Shown one piece after another: positions 61,385 through 64,000 of a stretch of DNA of 64,000 bases (its first letter is position 1; each line of letters opens with the position of its first letter). The notes under the pieces were generated by a model. It was not told the origin of the DNA, searched no databases, and was given only the letters and a program-made list of their open reading frames with translations. The translations under genes and the position numbers were made by a program. The DNA is from Actinorhabdospora filicis. GTDB taxonomy: Bacteria > Actinomycetota > Actinomycetes > Mycobacteriales > Micromonosporaceae. The stretch is from contig NZ_BSTX01000003.1 in NCBI RefSeq assembly GCF_030269765.1, forward strand, positions 801,959 to 865,958, in the 5' to 3' direction.

Positions 61385-62623
61385 GTGACCGACCAACCCC
61401 CGACCACGGGAGACACCGCCGCGGCCGTAGCCGACCCGGTGCTCCTGACCGAGCCGCGGGAGGGTGTGCCCGACACGATCGACACCGCCCCGGCGCTGGC
61501 CCGCGCCGTCGAGGCGGTCGCGGCGGGCTCCGGCCCCGTCGCCATCGACGCCGAACGCGCCTCCGGCTACCGGTACAGTGCCCGCGCATACCTGATCCAG
61601 CTGCGGCGGGAGGGCGCCGGGACGATCCTCATCGACCCCCTGCCCTTCGCCGACCTGCGCACCCTCGGCGCCGCCCTCGACGGCGTCGAATGGATCCTCC
61701 ACGCGGCCAGCCAGGACCTGCCCTGCCTCGCCGAACTCGCGCTGCGCCCCACCACCCTCTTCGACACCGAACTGGGCGCGCGCCTGGCCGGCTTCGAACG
61801 GGTCGGGCTCGCCGCCATCACCGAGCGCCTCCTGGGCTACACCCTGGAGAAGCACCACTCGGCCGCCGACTGGAGCACCCGGCCGCTCCCCGACTCCTGG
61901 CTCACCTACGCCGCCCTCGACGTCGAGCTCCTCATCGACCTCAAGGACGCCCTCGCCGCCGAACTCGACGCGCAGGGCAAGAGCGACTGGGCCGCCCAGG
62001 AGTTCGCCGCGCTCACCACCGCCGACTTCACCATCGTCCGCAACGACCCGTGGCGGCGCACCTCCGGCATACACAAGGTGCGCGGCGCCCGCGCCCTGGC
62101 GCGCGTGCGCTCCATGTGGCAGGCCCGCGACGAGCTGGCCTCCCGCCGCGACCTGGCCCCCTCCAAGGTCATCGTGGACGCCGCCATCGTCGCCGCCGCC
62201 CAGGCCGACCCGAAGACCGAACGCGACCTGACCGGCATCCCCGGCTTCCGCGGCCGCTTCGGGCGCAGCCACGCCCGCCTCTGGCTGCGCGCCCTGGCCA
62301 AGGCCCGCGAACTGCCCGACGCCGAGCTGCCCCGCACCAGCCCGGCCCACGACGGCCCGCCGCCCGCGCACCGCTGGTCCGAACGTGACCCCGTCGCGGC
62401 GGCCCGCCTGGCACGCGCCCGCGCCGCGGTCACCGAGGTCGCCGAGGCCCACAACCTGCCCACCGAGAACCTCATCTCCCCGGCCGTCGTCCGCGCCCTG
62501 TGCTGGACGCCGCCCGCCGAGCTCGACGGGGCGTCCATGCGGACCGCGCTCGCCGAGCACGGCGCCCGGGAGTGGCAGATGACACTGCTGGCCGACCGCC
62601 TGGCGGAGGCCATGTCGGGCTGA
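61385..62623 (+). CDS. rnd: ribonuclease D (HRDC-domain exonuclease)
   Basis: A 412-residue 3'-5' exonuclease of the RNase D family. The DEDD motifs are AIDAERASG (Exo I), HAASQDLPCL (Exo II, with D) and TYAALDVELL (Exo III), followed by one HRDC domain (MWQARDELASRRDLAPSKV). It trims tRNA and other RNA 3' ends; the DUF3000-rnd-thiolase order is common in actinomycetes. The start is GTG without a Shine-Dalgarno sequence. Confidence 0.92.
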   Translation: MTDQPPTTGDTAAAVADPVLLTEPREGVPDTIDTAPALARAVEAVAAGSGPVAIDAERASGYRYSARAYLIQLRREGAGTILIDPLPFADLRTLGAALDGVEWILHAASQDLPCLAELALRPTTLFDTELGARLAGFERVGLAAITERLLGYTLEKHHSAADWSTRPLPDSWLTYAALDVELLIDLKDALAAELDAQGKSDWAAQEFAALTTADFTIVRNDPWRRTSGIHKVRGARALARVRSMWQARDELASRRDLAPSKVIVDAAIVAAAQADPKTERDLTGIPGFRGRFGRSHARLWLRALAKARELPDAELPRTSPAHDGPPPAHRWSERDPVAAARLARARAAVTEVAEAHNLPTENLISPAVVRALCWTPPAELDGASMRTALAEHGAREWQMTLLADRLAEAMSG

Positions 62624-62706
62624 CATACAGGCTGGCCTACCCGACCGGGTTACTGGCGAGTAGCATCTTCTCTGAGTCTCAAAGCCGAGCCCTCAGGGAG
62701 GCACCT

Positions 62707-63894
62707 GTGAGCCGTACCGTCCGAGAGGTCGTCTTCGTCGACGGCGTGCGAACACCGTTCGGCAAGGCCGGCGGCATGTACGCCGAGACGCGGGCCGACG
62801 ACCTCGTCATCCGCGCGATCCGCGAGCTGCTGCGCCGCAACCCGCAGCTGCCGCCCGAGCGGGTGGAGGAGGTCGCCATCGCCGCCACCACCCAGATCGG
62901 CGATCAGGGACTGACCCTGGGGCGGACGGCGGCGCTGCTGTCGGGGCTGCCCAAGACCGTCCCCGGTTACTCCATCGACCGCATGTGCGCCGGGGCGATG
63001 ACCGCGGTGACCACCGTCGCCGGGTCCATCGCCATGGGCGCCATCGACGTGGCCATCGCCGGTGGCGTCGAGCACATGGGCCGCCACCCGATGGGCGAGG
63101 GCGTCGACCCCAACCCGCGCATCATCGCCGAGAAGCTGGTCGACCCGTCCGCGCTCGTCATGGGCGCCACCGCGGAGAACCTGCACGACCGCTTCCCGCA
63201 CATCACCAAGCAGCGCGCCGACGCGTTCGCGGTCAACAGCCAGCGCAAGTACGCCGCGGCCGCCCGCGACCTGGAGAAGGACTTCGTCACCATCGCCACC
63301 CGCTCCGCCGAGCTCGGCTGGGGCCTGGCGAGCGCCGACGAGCCCCCGCGCCCCGGCACCACCGTGGAGGGCCTGGCGACCCTCAAGACGCCGTTCCGTC
63401 CGCACGGCCGGGTGACCGCGGGCAACTCCGCCGGTCTCAACGACGGCGCCACGGCGAGCATCATCGCCGCCGAGGACACCGCCCGCGAGCTGGGCCTGCC
63501 CGTCGGGATGCGCCTGGTCTCCTACGCCTTCACCGGCGTGGAGCCGGAGGTCATGGGCGTCGGCCCGATCCCCTCCACGGAGAAGGCCCTGGCCAAGGCC
63601 GGGCTGTCGATCTCCGACATCGGCCTGTTCGAACTCAACGAGGCCTTCGCCGTGCAGGTCCTGGCCTTCCTGGACCACTTCGGCATCGGCGACGAGGACC
63701 CGCGCGTCAACCCCGCCGGTGGCGCGATCGCCATGGGCCACCCGCTGGCCGCCTCCGGCGTCCGGCTGATGACGCAGCTGTCCCGCCACTTCGAAGCCCA
63801 CCCCGAGGTCCGCTACGGCCTCACCGCGATGTGCATCGGCATCGGCATGGGCGGCACGGTCATCTGGGAAAACCCGGCTTGGGAAGGGAAGTAA
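62707..63894 (+). CDS. fadA: thiolase family acetyl-CoA acyltransferase
   Basis: A 395-residue thiolase. The nucleophile is C94 in SIDRMCAGAM, and the general-acid pair is H345 in GGAIAMGHPLAASG and C376 in TAMCIGIGMGG, all intact. It should cleave 3-ketoacyl-CoA in beta-oxidation (FadA type), because the next gene is a FadB-like protein. GGGAGG precedes the GTG; the upstream frame extends into the rnd stop and is rejected. Confidence 0.93.
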   Translation: MSRTVREVVFVDGVRTPFGKAGGMYAETRADDLVIRAIRELLRRNPQLPPERVEEVAIAATTQIGDQGLTLGRTAALLSGLPKTVPGYSIDRMCAGAMTAVTTVAGSIAMGAIDVAIAGGVEHMGRHPMGEGVDPNPRIIAEKLVDPSALVMGATAENLHDRFPHITKQRADAFAVNSQRKYAAAARDLEKDFVTIATRSAELGWGLASADEPPRPGTTVEGLATLKTPFRPHGRVTAGNSAGLNDGATASIIAAEDTARELGLPVGMRLVSYAFTGVEPEVMGVGPIPSTEKALAKAGLSISDIGLFELNEAFAVQVLAFLDHFGIGDEDPRVNPAGGAIAMGHPLAASGVRLMTQLSRHFEAHPEVRYGLTAMCIGIGMGGTVIWENPAWEGK

Positions 63895-63899
63895 CCGAC

Positions 63900-64000
63900 G
63901 TGTCGGAGAAGACTGGCCTGGCGGCCTTCCCCAACGAGGTCGTCACCAACAGCCTCGTGCGCTTCGTGCGCGTCCCCGGCCTGGCCGGTGAGGCCGCGCT
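63900..64000 (+). CDS. fadB: 3-hydroxyacyl-CoA dehydrogenase/enoyl-CoA hydratase (FadB-like), 5' end only
   Basis: Only about 33 residues are inside the window, beginning at GTG 63900, five bases after the thiolase stop codon. The FPNEVVTNSLVRFV segment fits the start of actinobacterial multifunctional alpha subunits (hydratase plus dehydrogenase), and coupling with fadA supports this. The gene continues beyond base 64000. Confidence 0.65.
   Translation, partial: MSEKTGLAAFPNEVVTNSLVRFVRVPGLAGEAA

Overview
The window is high-GC DNA (about 70% or more by eye) with frequent GTG starts, ATGA/GTGA start-stop overlaps, many leaderless-looking genes and several families found mainly in Actinobacteria: DUF3039, DUF3093, DUF3099, DUF3159, DUF3710, DUF4193, DUF7455, DUF3000 and HemQ. 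It is a chromosomal segment of a filamentous-type actinomycete. The housekeeping content would suit a member of the Streptosporangiales such as an Actinomadura or Thermomonospora relative, but the genus cannot be fixed from sequence alone. I see no phage, plasmid, CRISPR, intact insertion sequence, rRNA or tRNA.

Layout. 1-6167: a repeat-rich edge, then a DUF2252 protein, a TRIC-type channel, a methyltransferase, DUF3039 and DUF3099 proteins, D-aminoacyl-tRNA deacylase and an SF2 helicase. 6168-7224: a gene-free stretch of diverged ~115-bp repeats and one 64-nt hairpin. 7225-14836: a housekeeping block with DUF7455, the principal sigma factor, an inositol-phosphatase family enzyme, LytR_C, DUF4193, DUF3093, dUTPase, DUF3710, an OB-fold protein and DUF3159, followed by a fragment of a Clp-type AAA+ ATPase. 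15249-19930: a probable potassium module (two TrkA-like RCK proteins divergent from a KimA-like permease) coupled to a TRAM/Fe-S RNA methyltransferase. 19894-24312: a LysR/MBL pair, a second gene desert, an eight-cysteine orphan and a ROK repressor. 24529-28852: a glucose/mannose-type ABC importer operon with an internal hairpin after the binding-protein gene. 28923-36660: a two-component system, a methyltransferase-like protein, a PadR-controlled operon of two paralogous membrane proteins and an epoxide hydrolase preceded by a leader peptide. 37034-43903: AnmK, an SDR, an adenosine-deaminase-family enzyme, Dxs and an OmpR-type two-component system. 43906-53931: small accessory genes (NmrA-like, 3-HIBADH-like, LysR, a VOC protein behind a second leader/attenuator, a TetR/AhpD-like pair, APH-like, AraC, sterol desaturase, PhoD, CARDB, RidA). 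53928-64000: an AfsR-like regulator, the hemE-hemG-hemQ heme operon, DUF3000, a coiled-coil membrane protein, RNase D, and a thiolase with the start of the fatty-acid-oxidation alpha subunit.

How the parts work together. HemE makes coproporphyrinogen III, the HemG/CgoX-type oxidase acts on it and HemQ finishes heme in the coproporphyrin-dependent branch; the ferrochelatase is not in the window. The thiolase and the cut-off FadB-like protein are a beta-oxidation pair. The ROK regulator faces the sugar ABC operon across a palindrome-containing spacer. The KimA-like permease with two RCK proteins suggests nucleotide-regulated K+ uptake.

The least explained items are two independent leader-peptide plus alternative-hairpin arrangements (upstream of the epoxide hydrolase and of the VOC protein), the PadR/paralogous-membrane-protein operon, the repeat-filled deserts at 6.2-7.2 kb and 21.7-22.7 kb, and the Clp-like gene fragment.
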